Assembly: GCF_024339025.1 (NCBI RefSeq)
Contig: NZ_CP101415.1
Span: forward strand, 62,001-126,000
From: Mycoplasma bradburyae
Lineage (GTDB): Bacteria > Bacillota_I > Bacilli_A > Mycoplasmatales > Mycoplasmoidaceae
DNA length: 64,000 nucleotides
Direction: 5' to 3'
Position 1 is the first letter of the stretch. Every line of letters starts with the position of its first letter. Below are positions 9,962-24,198 of the stretch, piece by piece. The notes beneath the pieces were generated by a model. That model was not told the DNA's origin. It searched no databases and was given only the letters and a program-made list of their open reading frames with translations. Made by a program: the position numbers and the translations under genes.

Positions 9962-10602
9962 GACTATTATTTCTAGGTGCCCCTGGCACTGGTAAAGGAA
10001 CCATCTCATCTTACTTAAAAGAAAATCACAATTTCTTTCACATATCAAGCGGCGATTTATTTCGCCTTTATGCTAAAGATGAAAGCAGTGAATTAGGTAA
10101 GGAAATTAAAAACTGTATTAACAACGGAATTTATGTTCCAGATGATCTAACTAACAAAACTGTTAAAGATTTTTACAATAAAAATAAGGATCAAGAGAAA
10201 ATTATTTTTGATGGTTATCCAAGAACATTAAATCAATGTGATTATTTAAATGATGTAGTTCAAATCACGCATGCAATATTACTTGAACCAACTGATTGAG
10301 AATACATTATTAATCGATTAAGTTCGCGCAGATCTTGTCCTGAATGTAAGAGAATTTACAACATTAGTTCAGAAGAGTTTAAACCAAAAGTCGATAACCA
10401 ATGCGATGTTTGTAAAATTGAATTATTGCATCGAAAAGATGATGATGCTTCTGTTGTTAAAAAACGAATCGAAGTTTATAACGAACAAACTAAACCGGTT
10501 ATTGAGTACTATAAAAACAAGAATTTATTGTACACAATTGATGCTAATGCCGATTTAAAAGAATTGTACGAACTTGTTTTAAATATTGTTAATAAAAAAT
10601 AG
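9955..10602 (+). CDS. adk: Adenylate kinase, zinc-lid type
   Basis: Catalyses ATP + AMP = 2 ADP in the cytoplasm. The 215-residue product starts [16 protein letters not shown] with the P-loop at residues 8-16. The lid holds a zinc-binding set: CPEC at about residues 128-131 and CDVC at about 151-154, as in Gram-positive adenylate kinases. One UGA Trp at 10297-10299 must be read. The start overlaps the secY end by seven bases, the normal secY-adk coupling. Confidence 0.95.
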
Positions 10603-10606
10603 TTAA

Positions 10607-11359
10607 ATGATTTACCTAAAGAACCAGATTGAAATCGAAAATATTAAAAAAACCGCTGATATTTATAAACAAATTGTTAAGAAGTTCGATTATGAAGAAC
10701 TAAAAAATAAATCTTTAAAAGAAATCGATTTAATGTTAAAAGATTTTGTGGTTAGCAAAAACGCAAACAATTGCTATCATGGTTATTTAGGTTTTAAGGG
10801 TTATCATTGCCTATCCTTAAATGAAACAATTATTCATGGGGTAGCTAATGATCAGATTTTTACTAGCAAAGATAAACTTACAATTGATATCGGGATTGAA
10901 TTAAATAATTATTATTGCGATTCAGCTTTTACAGTGCTAGGTCCTGATGTAAATCCAAGACAAAAATTACTTTCTGAAGTTACATATAATTGTATTTTAG
11001 AAGTAGTTAAAAAAATTATTCCCAACCAAACTACTACAGGTGATTTAGGTTATTGAACTGAACAATATGCCAAAAAACACGGATATAGCGTTATTCGTGA
11101 TTTCGGAGGTCATGGTTGTGGGATTAAGATTCATGAAGATCCAATGATTTTAAATTATGGATCTTTAAACAAAGGTACAAAACTTTCGCCTGGAATGGTG
11201 ATATGTATTGAACCGATGTTTTTTGAAAGGGATAACAAGTATTATATTGATCCAATTGATCAATGATCAGTTAAACCTGTCAAAAAAAATCAGTTCGTTT
11301 GTCATTGAGAACATATGGTTTTAATTACTGAAGATAAAGCAGAAATTATTACTCTTTAA
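10607..11359 (+). CDS. map: Methionine aminopeptidase, type I
   Basis: Removes the initiator Met from nascent proteins. The 250-residue product contains the metal-ligand pattern of Met[18 protein letters not shown] (two Asp), the His in DFGGHGCG, the Glu in CIEPMF and the Glu in the final WEHMVLITE segment, with UGA Trp codons read at several sites. It is the last gene of the ribosomal block here. In most Firmicutes map is followed by infA-rpmJ-rpsM-rpsK-rpoA-rplQ, but here the strand continues with an A+T-rich gap and ldh. Confidence 0.95.
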
Positions 11360-11524
11360 TGTTCCTTCTTATAAACTAAAAAAAATAAATTTATTTATTT
11401 TCTAAGATTATTTTTTAAATATTTACATTAAATTATTTTAATAATTTTTCATTAAATATCATTTTGAAAAAAATATTTTCATAGAATTAAGTCATAGTAC
11501 CTAAATACAGGAGATGCATAATAT
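11360..11524 (+). other. A+T-rich intergenic region upstream of ldh
   Basis: No gene is seen. The interval holds an AT-only palindrome (about 11389-11403) that is a weak candidate for the end of the map transcript. It also has a possible -10 box TAGAAT at 11482-11487 without a convincing -35, and a good ribosome binding site AGGAG at 11509-11513, 11 bases before the ldh ATG. Confidence 0.5.
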
Positions 11525-12490
11525 ATGAAAAAAATTGGTGTAATCGGATGTGGATTTGTTGGATCTACATATATTTCTGATTTATTAGAACAAGGCGTTC
11601 AAGCTGAATACATTCTTGTTGATAAAAATGAAAAATTAGCTGAAGGGCATGTTCGAGACTTACGTGATGCTAAAGCATTAAAAAGTCAAAATGGAAGCAC
11701 TTTCAAAGTTGGTACATACGAAGATTTAAAAGATGCGGATGTAGTAGCTATTACAGCATCAATTCCAACTGTTCCAAATGAGAAAGGTGAAGTATTTACT
11801 GACCGTTTACAATTAATGACTTCAAACGTTAAAATTCTTAACGATATCGGTATGGAACTTAAAAAAGTTAATTTCAAAGGATTAAGTATTATTCCTACTA
11901 ACCCTTGTGATGTTATGACTGGTGTCTATCAAAAAATTACTGGTTTCGATCCACATAAAGTTATTTCAACTGGTTGTTTATTAGAAACAATGAGAACAAG
12001 AAAAATGCTTTCTGAAGCTTTAGGTGTTAATACTGATTCAGTTGAAGGTTATGTAGTAGGTGAACATGGTTCTGGTGCTATTGTTCCTTGATCAGTTATG
12101 CGAGTTGGTAATGTTCCTGTAAGTCAATTAATAGCTGAAGGAAAACTTACTGAAGAATACGTTAAAGAGATCTTCCCTAGAGTAGTTAAAGAAGCTTTCG
12201 AAATTATTAAGTACAAAAAAGCTACTTACTACGGCATTGCTCAATCAATGTCATTAATTACAAGAGCTTACATCTATGATATGAATACAATTTTAGGTGT
12301 TGGTGTTCAATTGGATAATGAATATGTAGCTCCTGGTATTTACTTCACAGTTCCAGCTATTATTGGAGCTCATGGATGAAAACTTCATTCTAAAGTTAAA
12401 TTATCTAAAGAAGAACAAGAAGCGTTTGATAAGAGTGCATTGAATATTGAAAAAGTTACTAAAGACGCTCTTGAAATTATTGGTAAATAA
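11525..12490 (+). CDS. ldh: L-lactate dehydrogenase (divergent)
   Basis: Reduces pyruvate to lactate with NADH, regenerating NAD+ for glycolysis. The 321-residue product has the Rossmann motif GVIGCGFVGS (residues 5-14), the NPCDVMT segment equivalent to NPVDILT, and the catalytic His in GEHGSGAIVPW. It is divergent: the substrate loop (ASIPTVPNEKGEVFTDRL) lacks the usual GANQKPGETRL sequence, so the residue that separates lactate from malate dehydrogenase cannot be read off safely. LDH is favoured by family resemblance and by the usual presence of ldh in fermentative mycoplasmas; malate dehydrogenase is the alternative. Two UGA Trp codons. It stands alone between an A+T-rich leader and a strong terminator. 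Confidence 0.82.
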
Positions 12491-12589
12491 TAACAAAGCC
12501 TTTCAGTTAGTTAATTTTTAACCAAATTAACAGTTAATTTCGACAAAAACTCTATACATTTTATACTTCTTTTAATAAAACACGTTAAT

Positions 12590-12617
12590 AAAACACGCGA
12601 GAACTTCGCGTGTTTTT
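12590..12617 (+). terminator. Intrinsic terminator after ldh
   Basis: AAAACACGCGA (12590-12600) pairs perfectly with TCGCGTGTTTT (12606-12616) around a GAACT loop, and the T tract continues to 12617. A G+C-containing stem with a T-rich end in an A+T-rich gap 100 bases after ldh is a convincing rho-independent terminator. Confidence 0.85.
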
Positions 12618-12724
12618 ATATTGTTTCATTTATCGGTATTAGCTAATTAAAATATAATTATATTTTAAAATCTGACATTTTTGATAAGAAATAGAGAAAA
12701 AACAGAAATAAAATAAAAATAATA

Positions 12725-12753
12725 TAGACAATTCTTAAAAAGTTTGATAAAAT
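12725..12753 (+). promoter_or_regulatory. Promoter of the 23S-5S rRNA unit
   Basis: TAGACA (12725-12730), a 17-base spacer and TAAAAT (12748-12753) form a near-consensus vegetative promoter. Transcription would start around 12760, about 125 bases before mature 23S. Its presence directly in front of 23S shows that this unit does not depend on a 16S gene upstream. Confidence 0.75.
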
Positions 12754-12779
12754 TATTAAGTCGTGCTAAACGGCTACAT

Positions 12780-12794
12780 TGTTCTTTGAAAACT
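12780..12794 (+). promoter_or_regulatory. rrn boxA-like antitermination element
   Basis: TGTTCTTTGAAAACT matches the sequence found in rRNA leaders and 16S-23S spacers of Gram-positive bacteria, where the Nus complex loads for antitermination. It is retained here although no 16S gene precedes. Confidence 0.6.
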
Positions 12795-12818
12795 GAATAC
12801 GACAAATCTTTCTAGTCC

Positions 12819-12849
12819 GAAATTTGATTAGAGTATCAAATCAAATTTC
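12819..12849 (+). other. Hairpin in the 23S leader
   Basis: GAAATTTGATT (12819-12829) pairs perfectly with AATCAAATTTC (12839-12849), an 11-bp stem with a nine-base loop. It lies between boxA and the 23S processing stem. It is not followed by a T tract, so it is more likely an RNA-folding or processing element than a terminator. Confidence 0.5.
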
Positions 12850-12885
12850 AATAATATAGATTCAAAAAATAGCTAATGGATCAAA

Positions 12886-15796
<2,911 letters not shown>

Positions 15797-15857
15797 CATA
15801 AAACATTAGTTGTTTTAATCATTATGATTTGTTGTATTTAGTTTTTCAAAGAGCGAT

Positions 15858-15966
15858 GTGTGTGATATCGATATCGTGATGGAAACACCTGGTCCCATTC
15901 CGAACCCAGAAGTTAAGCATCATGGAGCCGAAGGTAGCTTAGGTGAGAATAGGAAAATATCACGCA
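15858..15966 (+). rRNA. rrf: 5S ribosomal RNA
   Basis: The conserved core ACACCTGGTCCCATTCCGAA and the following GAAGTTAAGC are present, with terminal complementarity between GTGATAT near the start and ATATCAC at the end. The length of about 109 is normal for mollicutes. Ends are estimated. It is separated from 23S by about 60 bases with no tRNA. Confidence 0.93.
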
Positions 15967-15977
15967 AACCAAAAATT

Positions 15978-16006
15978 AAAACGCCACTATAAGTGGTGTT
16001 TTTTTA
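15978..16006 (+). terminator. Intrinsic terminator after 5S rRNA, probably bidirectional
   Basis: AAAACGCCACT (15978-15988) pairs with AGTGGTGTTTT around a three-base loop, with one G-T pair, and is followed by a run of T. On the other strand the same structure follows the end of the convergent membrane protein gene (stop codon at 16007-16009), so it probably ends both transcripts. Confidence 0.8.
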
Positions 16007-19000
16007 TTAATTTTTATTAGTTTTATTTCTTTTTAATTTGTTTTTTCTTTTTAATTTAATAATCCCATAAACTAGACCGCTAACAAAACTTAATGATATT
16101 AATGAAATACTGACAATAAAGATAATTAAAGTTTTTTTATCGCTTAAATCAAAGATTATAGAACCTGCTTTTTTGTCTATATCATGATTGCCATTGTTAT
16201 TAGTTAAAAAATTTTCATTACTGTTATTTTTATTAGATTTATTTAATGTTTTGATTTCGTTATTAGATTGATTATTAGAATTTGTTTGAGATCTGGTTTG
16301 ATTATCAGTTTGGTTTTCATTACTGATATTACGATCGTTTCTAAAAATTTCATCCCTTGATATATCTCCTGATTCATCTTCAGTTTCTCCATTTGAATCG
16401 CTTGAGGGATTAATTAACAATAATTCATTGTAATTTTTTGATGCATCAAAACCATCTCATGACTTAATAATGAAATCAAATTTATTTATCTCTGTTTTAA
16501 TCAATTCAGTAATTTTATCTTTAGAAACAGACACCGGAGTTGATTCAAAGACTTTAGGATCTACTAAATATAATGATACCTTTTCGGGATTAATACTAAC
16601 TTTATAATCTACATTAAAAATAGTGTTATTGTCATACTTACCTTTAATTTTAAAAATATTGTTATTTTCTTTTTCAAATACAATATCGAAGTTAGTTATC
16701 GGATTAAAAGCTGTTTTTTGAATTTTATCTAGTAAGTATAGCGTAAAACTTATATTTCTATTATTTTCGCTTGTTTGAATTGAATTATTTAATATCTTTA
16801 ATCCTTTAGAAGCAAGAAGCGGTTCAATTAATCTGATCAACTTAATACTATCATCTACTTTAATTGAAAACTCATCATTTATTTTTAAGTTAATTGTCTG
16901 ATCTGAAACAAGATTATTTTCATAATCTGTTTGAAGATTGATAACAAAGTCATTATTTAAATAACTCAATTTGATTTTAGAAATATCATCATTTTCAAAA
17001 CTAACTTGTGATTTATTTATATCAATTAATTTATTATGAGCTTTAAATTTAACCAAATAAAACTTTGATTTGATATTTTCATCATTTTTTAAAAAGTAAA
17101 GCTTATTAGGTATAAGTTCAGGATATTTCTCGCTTCCATGGATTGTAAAATCATTACCATTTAAAACTCTTATTATTAATCAGAATTCTCCTGTGATGTT
17201 GTTAGGTAATAAATTGAAATTGTATTTGTTAGCAAGTTTTGTTATTAAATTCAATTCATCCTTAGTTCAAATATTCTGTCTAGGGGAATAAACACCGTCT
17301 TGATTAATATAAATACTATTTGAATTCTGATATGCCGACTTATAAACATCAATTAAAATATCATTAGTATCGATAGATCGTTCAACAGCAACTTTTTTAT
17401 CGAAATCTTCAGCATATAATGATTCATAAGTTCTAACATTAAAATCATTTAATTCTTTAATGGAATTTTTGAAATTTATATTCAAAAAATCATAGCGATA
17501 ATTCAATGAAAACCTGAGTGAAACATCATCGATTTTGAAATACCTATTATCATTTTCAATAGTTGAAAAATCTACAGATTTACCGTTAAATTCGCTAATT
17601 TTTGAGCTTTGAATACGTAAATTATTAATCTTGATTTGAACAAAATTTCTATTTAAATCAGATGGTGGAATAATGTTAGTAATTTCTGAACTATTAAGGT
17701 TTATATCAATAGTATTTCCATCTGACATTAGAACTCTATCTGATATCTTATTAGATCCTACATAAACATCTCCTATCAATTTCGCACTATTATTGAAGAA
17801 GTCAAATAGTTCAGGTAACTTCATTAAAAAATCGTATTGAGTATCATCAATTTCACTTACGGTAATACCTAAAAAACTAAATAATTCTTTTTGAAATTGA
17901 CTTACATAATTTAATCCTTTTGTTTCGATTAAAGTATCGAAATAATTCGTATTTGGATTAGCTTTTATAGAATTTAAATCAGCATAATCAATTGCTAGAT
18001 TTTTAAATTTATTTTTTCATGAACTTACTTTATACTTTCCTATTTTTCTAAGATGATCAATGAGTTTTAAAAACCTGTCATTATACGAAAAACCAAATTT
18101 TAAATTTTGATCAATTCTAGAGAAAACATAATTATCTTTTAACTTAAGATTATTAGTATTTATTTTTAAATTATTGACAAATAAATTGACTAAATTTTCT
18201 CAACCATTATATACTTTTTGTTTATAGAATTGATAATGTATTCCTTTGTAATAAATATAATAAGGAAATGTAAAATAGTCGGCAAAAATGTTATATTTTG
18301 GACTTACATTTTTCCTTGAATGATTTATATCTACACTTATAGTTTTGGGTTCATATTTTTGCCCGTAAAAATAATCAAAAAAGTTTTCTCTTTCTAATAT
18401 GTTTTTGTAATTAGACTTTGTTTCAGATCATCTAGTTGAGATTGCTTTTAATTCGCTATTATTTATAATTCTTCATTTATCTATAGTTGGATCTTTTCAA
18501 AAAAATAAAAGTCTTTTTCTACTAAAACTTCCATTGCTATTTTTAGGAAAAAAATCGTCTGTTTCGATATTAGTAAACTTTTTATGCGTATATGCCTTAA
18601 TTGGTCGAATTTTTCATCTAAAGAATCTTAATTCTTTAATATTTTTCTTATCAAAATTATTTTTATCTAAGTCAGCAAAAGTGGGTTGTCATTTTCTATA
18701 ATAATGCTCTCTAATAGTTATTTCGTCACTACTATAATTTAAATTAGTTAAAGCGTAATATTCGTTTTCAGTGCCAGAAATCTTGCTAAAGACCCCATTT
18801 AAAGAAGTGTCTTTTTTATATGGAACAAATCCATGTTCTAAAATTTTATTTTCTAGAGGAATTGTGGTTTGTTCATATTTAGGCACTTCATATGGCGTTT
18901 TTACTCTACTGTAATTATTAGTAAACTCGTAAGTGTATCCTATTTTAGGTATATATTTGGCTTCAAAATTCAAATCAACATTATAAGGCCTATTGTAATA

Positions 19001-19483
19001 ACCAAAATCTGTAATAGGCTTAAGTAAGCCTAATTTCTCGTAAGAGCTTTTACTTTCACTTGCTCAATCAAGCGAGCTTTTATCAATATATTCCTGCAAC
19101 GTAAGATTTTTATCGTAATAAGGAGAATTTCTAGTTCTTACATATTGAACCTCTTCTATGCGATATAGATCTTTAAAAAAATCATCAAATTCTTGAACCC
19201 AACCCTCCACTTTTTTGTAGTATTTTTGGAATTGGTAATCAACTGCATCTAACAATTTTTTCTTTACACTTTCAACGGTATTTTTTGTCCGATCACGATC
19301 CAAAACAATGCTAGCATTATCTCCATTATTTGCTCTTAGGATAATTTTTGCACCATGATCAGCTGATATCCGTTCATCAAGATCGCTAATACTAATCTTG
19401 TTATTATCTATAAAACTAAAACTACCAAGAAAAACTGTAGATAGCATAGTTAAGATATTTAATAATTTATAAGCTTTTTTCAT
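16007..19483 (-). CDS. Large membrane-anchored surface protein, unknown function
   Basis: I do not recognise this protein. Reading UGA as Trp gives one uninterrupted frame of 1158 residues. I checked the joins between the TGA-separated pieces codon by codon and found no TAA or TAG. The N-terminus (MKKAYKLLNILTMLSTVFLG...) looks like a signal peptide but has no lipobox Cys. The body (residues about 30-1020) is rich in Asn, Asp, Ile, Lys and Tyr and looks soluble and beta-rich. Residues about 1024-1110 are a polar Asn/Ser/Glu linker, followed by one hydrophobic helix (about 1118-1142) and a Lys/Arg-rich tail. That is the layout of a protein exposed outside the cell and anchored at its C-terminus. 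At least ten UGA Trp codons show long residence in this genetic code. It converges on the 5S rRNA gene. A role in adhesion or host interaction is only an inference from topology. Confidence 0.85.
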
Positions 19484-19544
19484 CTCTAATCAATATATGT
19501 AGAAAAAAATGTAAAAAGCTAAAAAATATGATAAATAATTTATA

Positions 19545-19550
19545 TATAAT
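19545..19550 (+). promoter_or_regulatory. -10 box of lysS
   Basis: A perfect TATAAT lies 28 bases upstream of the lysS ATG in a divergent intergenic region of 94 bases. No good -35 is visible, which is common in pneumoniae-group mycoplasmas. Confidence 0.6.
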
Positions 19551-19577
19551 AAAAATAAAGCATTATAATAAAGAATT

Positions 19578-21056
<1,479 letters not shown>

Positions 21057-21098
21057 TTAAATATATTTATATTATTTAAAATATTTAATTTTGTTATT

Positions 21099-21104
21099 TA
21101 TAAT
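21099..21104 (+). promoter_or_regulatory. -10 box of the J-domain gene
   Basis: TATAAT 36 bases before the GTG start of the DnaJ-like gene, in the A+T-rich gap after lysS. This suggests that the J-domain/HugZ pair has its own transcript. Confidence 0.5.
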
Positions 21105-21139
21105 TTATTAGCCAATAAATCAAAACACTGAGGTTTTGA

Positions 21140-22273
21140 GTGGAAGAACAAAATTATTATGAGATATTAGGAGTAAGTGAAAACGCTACCACATCCGAAA
21201 TAAAGAAAGCGTTTAGAAAACTCGCTAAAAAATATCACCCCGATGTAAATCCTGATCCAAAATCAGTTGAACGTTTTCAAAAAATAAATCAAGCATATGA
21301 AGTTTTAAGTGATGAAGAAGCACGAAGCAATTATGATTATGATTTAAACGGTTATGATTATGATGATGAGGATGAAAATGATTTAGAAGATACTAAAGAC
21401 TATTCAGATACTATTAGTATTATTTTTGGTAACAAAAATAATAAGAAAACTGATAAATCCGCTTCACAAAATCAACAAAAAAAACAATATACTTCCTCCA
21501 ATAACCAAGAAAAAGCAGCTGGACAGACAACTACTAAAGCATCTAAAAAAGATCCATATACTCCAAAAACTTTATATGAGATACTGGATGTAACCAAGAA
21601 AACTTCTGAAGAAGAAATAACTAAAAAATACAATCTTTTAAAACAAAAATATCCTGAGAATTCTCCTATAGAAACAATTGCTTGAACAGCAAAAGAAATT
21701 AAATGTGCTTACACAGTTTTATCAAGCCATGTTGATAAAAAGAAATATGATAATACAAGTGTTTTTGTCTTTGAAGGTGTTATCCATCTTGGAGGCGTAT
21801 TTTCGCGCGAAGTCCATTTAAAAGGGCTACAAAATCAAACTAAGAAAGCTAAAGCCAGCACGACAACTACCGCTTCAACAACACGTAAGATTCATCATAA
21901 AAAAGAACACATACACAGAACTGTTTTTCATAACCAAAAAACACCTCGAACAATCAACAGATCGACACAAGAATTCCCTAAACAATATGAACAACGACCG
22001 CAAGAATTTGATATTAATTTAGATCAATACATTACTAATGTAGTTCATTCAGATCAAGATGTTGATTTCTTCCGTAAAACTTTAACAAAAAAAGAAGAAA
22101 ATAAAAATAACAGTTCACATCATCAAACTGTTCAAGTTAAGAAAGAGAGTTTCTTGACTAGATTTAGAAACAAACACCCAATTTTAAGTTCGGTAATAGC
22201 AGGTACCTTTATTGCTTCTATTTTAATAATCATTATTATAGTTGTGATTACTAAAATTGGTTTAACTAACTAA
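21140..22273 (+). CDS. Membrane-anchored DnaJ-like protein with two J-like domains
   Basis: J-domain proteins stimulate the ATPase of DnaK. Residues 5-70 of this 377-residue protein are a good J domain with HPD at 33-35. Residues about 143-205 look like a second J domain ([20 protein letters not shown]), but the HPD position reads YPENS, so it should not activate DnaK. An acidic, Tyr/Asp-rich and Gln-rich linker separates them, and a basic linker with His-rich parts follows. A strongly hydrophobic segment (about 350-372) near the C-terminus predicts a tail anchor. There is no Gly/Phe region and no zinc domain, so this is not the housekeeping DnaJ. I chose the GTG at 21140 because GAGG sits six bases upstream and the J domain starts right after. 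One UGA Trp at 21683-21685. It resembles the class of DnaJ-like proteins (MG002/MG200 type) of M. genitalium only in general design. Confidence 0.8.
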
Positions 22274-22275
22274 TT

Positions 22276-23034
22276 ATGAAGATTATGAATAAACAAGATA
22301 TTATTGATCACGTGAATGTTGATCATTTAGATACGATAAAAATTATTTACAAACACTACGTAAAAAACGAAGAAATTCAATCAATTAAATTGCTCGATTT
22401 AGACTTAGAATCGCTTAAAATTGAAGTTAATAATAAGGAATTTACAATTCCATATGATAAGAAAGCTAATAATTTGAGTGAGATTAAGTATATTCTTATT
22501 GGCATGCATCAGAATGCTCAATATTTAATCGATCTAGAACCAGTACAAAAAGAATATAATGATTTTTTAAAACAAAATCATAGAAGTGTTTATTTGGCAA
22601 CACAAAATAAAGAAAAGGAATTGCTTTGCAGCTCGACTGTTTTGTTTAGAAAAAACGATGATTTTTATGTATATTTAGCTAAGGTTGCACAACATTATCA
22701 AAACATAAAATATAACAACAAAAACCTAGGTGTTTTATTAATAGAAAATTCACAAGATGATAAAACTGAGTTTTTAAGAAATTCAGTTCAATATGTTGCG
22801 GATTTAGAAGAAGTAAATAATCCTAATCTAGCTCAAGAACTACTTGATGAATTAGAGAAAAATCCTGTTGAAGAAAAAGTTGCAAAAATGCTTAAAAAAT
22901 TCGAAGGATTTGTATTGTTTAAAATTATTTTAAAAACAGGAAGAGCTAAATTTGGATTCGGTAAGGCTTATGATGTAGTTAATCATAAGCTTATACCAAT
23001 TAAGATGGAAGAAGATCATATAATGAAAAAATAA
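22276..23034 (+). CDS. HugZ/HutZ-like haem-utilisation protein (PNPOx-like split barrel)
   Basis: The 252-residue protein has the layout of Helicobacter pylori HugZ, as I recall it. An N-terminal segment IIDHVNVDHLDTIKIIYKHY corresponds to the HugZ start IIEHMNAHHVEDM. A central split-barrel domain begins SVYLATQNKEKELLCSSTVLF, with VYLAKVAQHYQNIK where HugZ has YVSEVAEHFAGLK. A C-terminal GRAKFGFGKAYDVV matches GRFVKGFGQAYDIL. HugZ degrades haem to release iron, using a His in its C-terminal tail as haem ligand; a His (residue 248, four from the end) is present here too. The ATG at 22285 is an equally good start. It begins two bases after the J-domain gene and precedes a ZIP metal transporter. 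Haem or flavin binding is inferred, not shown. Confidence 0.68.
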   Translation: MKIMNKQDIIDHVNVDHLDTIKIIYKHYVKNEEIQSIKLLDLDLESLKIEVNNKEFTIPYDKKANNLSEIKYILIGMHQNAQYLIDLEPVQKEYNDFLKQNHRSVYLATQNKEKELLCSSTVLFRKNDDFYVYLAKVAQHYQNIKYNNKNLGVLLIENSQDDKTEFLRNSVQYVADLEEVNNPNLAQELLDELEKNPVEEKVAKMLKKFEGFVLFKIILKTGRAKFGFGKAYDVVNHKLIPIKMEEDHIMKK

Positions 23035-23105
23035 CCTTCCTTAGGTTAATTAAAAATAGTTAAGAAAATTATTTAAAATTTTTATAAATAACTTTAAAAA
23101 ATTTG

Positions 23106-23111
23106 TATAAT
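23106..23111 (+). promoter_or_regulatory. -10 box of the ZIP transporter gene
   Basis: TTGTATAAT with TATAAT at 23106-23111 lies 32 bases before the ATG at 23143, downstream of a weak hairpin (TAACCT 23032-23037 with AGGTTA 23043-23048). It suggests independent transcription of the transporter. Confidence 0.55.
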
Positions 23112-23142
23112 TTACCTGATAAGATTAATCAATATTAATTAA

Positions 23143-24198
23143 ATGAATAACAGTATTTTCTTAACACCAAGTTATTTTGATGGTAATCAATATTTAGCTA
23201 CATTTGTAAACCTTCTTATTTATGTCGCTTTTTTATTAACCGTTCCTACAATCTTAATTTTTGGTTTAACTTTTCTAAAGCCAAAATTATCTCAAAACCA
23301 ACAACTAAATCTTTATGCATTTTCATCTGCTTTATTAATAAGTATTGGAATGCTAGGATTATTGTTTGAGGCTACAGAAAGTGCTAATGTTTATGTAGAG
23401 CAATCATTGATTCATTACGAGACGGTTTATAAAAACCTCATAAAGATAGGAATGCTTGTTGGTGGAGCTGTTATTGGTCTTACAGTAGTTATCTCGTTTA
23501 GATTTTTATACATTCATTTTACTAAGCAAGATCATTGTAATCATTCACACAACCACTCATTACATATTACCAATGAACATGAAGATTACCAACATAAGAT
23601 GAAAGAACATAAGCCGAATATCAAAGCTGCATGGTTGGTAATTATTCTGTTGTTATCACACAGAACAATCGATGGCTTTGTTTTAGGTGGTACAGTTTCT
23701 TTATTAACTCTAGATCCTAGTCAAATCAACATTGGATTTATTGTTTCTTTTAATATTCACATTTTAATTGAAGTTATCATTATTCATTATCGACAAATTC
23801 AATTTGGTGAAAAGAAATTTAGAGCTGCATTGCATAACTTCTACACAACAATATTGATCATTCCTATTATGTTAATAGGGGCTTATGTTAATCCATTACT
23901 AAGACAAGTTGGTTGGATATTACCGATTGTTAATGCTAGTGGAGGTGTAATTATCACCTTTATGGCAATCATTGAATTAGTTCCAGAATTTATTCATAAC
24001 AAATCAATGAAAACAGCCGATTGATACAAAGTTTTAATTTCGTTTGCTTTAGGTTTAGTTATCGCAATCTTGATCTTATCTTTCCATGAACACACTCATG
24101 AAACAACAAGTTCATATCTATCTAATCAAACGAAAGCAGTGTTAAGTGATCCGTTACTTTTTAACAAGCTTAAACAACGGTTTATACTTAGTTATTAG
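23143..24198 (+). CDS. ZIP family metal transporter
   Basis: ZIP proteins import divalent metals such as Zn or Fe. The 351-residue protein has about eight hydrophobic segments. A His-rich loop (residues 131-157, with HCNHSHNHS) follows the third or fourth segment. The two metal-site helices are recognisable but altered: SHRTIDG at 172-178 stands where HNxPEG is usual, and NIHILIE at 204-210 where HExPHE is usual. It uses UGG for two of its Trp codons and UGA for one, which is unlike the ribosomal genes in the window. It ends by overlapping the predicted 3' end of the opposite-strand gene by 45 bases. The neighbouring HugZ-like gene makes iron a tempting substrate, but zinc cannot be excluded. 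Confidence 0.78.

Noticed and set aside
12649-12666. Perfect 18-base AT palindrome in front of the 23S promoter
   Set aside because: It is made of A and T only in a very A+T-rich gap, so it is expected by chance. No protein-binding site is known for it.
16007-19483. A chain of five separate short minus-strand genes or a decayed pseudogene
   Set aside because: All pieces are in one frame and are separated only by TGA, which is Trp in this code. I read through every junction and found no TAA or TAG.
19064-19483. Lipoprotein signal in the large surface protein
   Set aside because: The hydrophobic N-terminus has no Cys in lipobox position, so an ordinary signal peptide with a C-terminal membrane anchor fits better.
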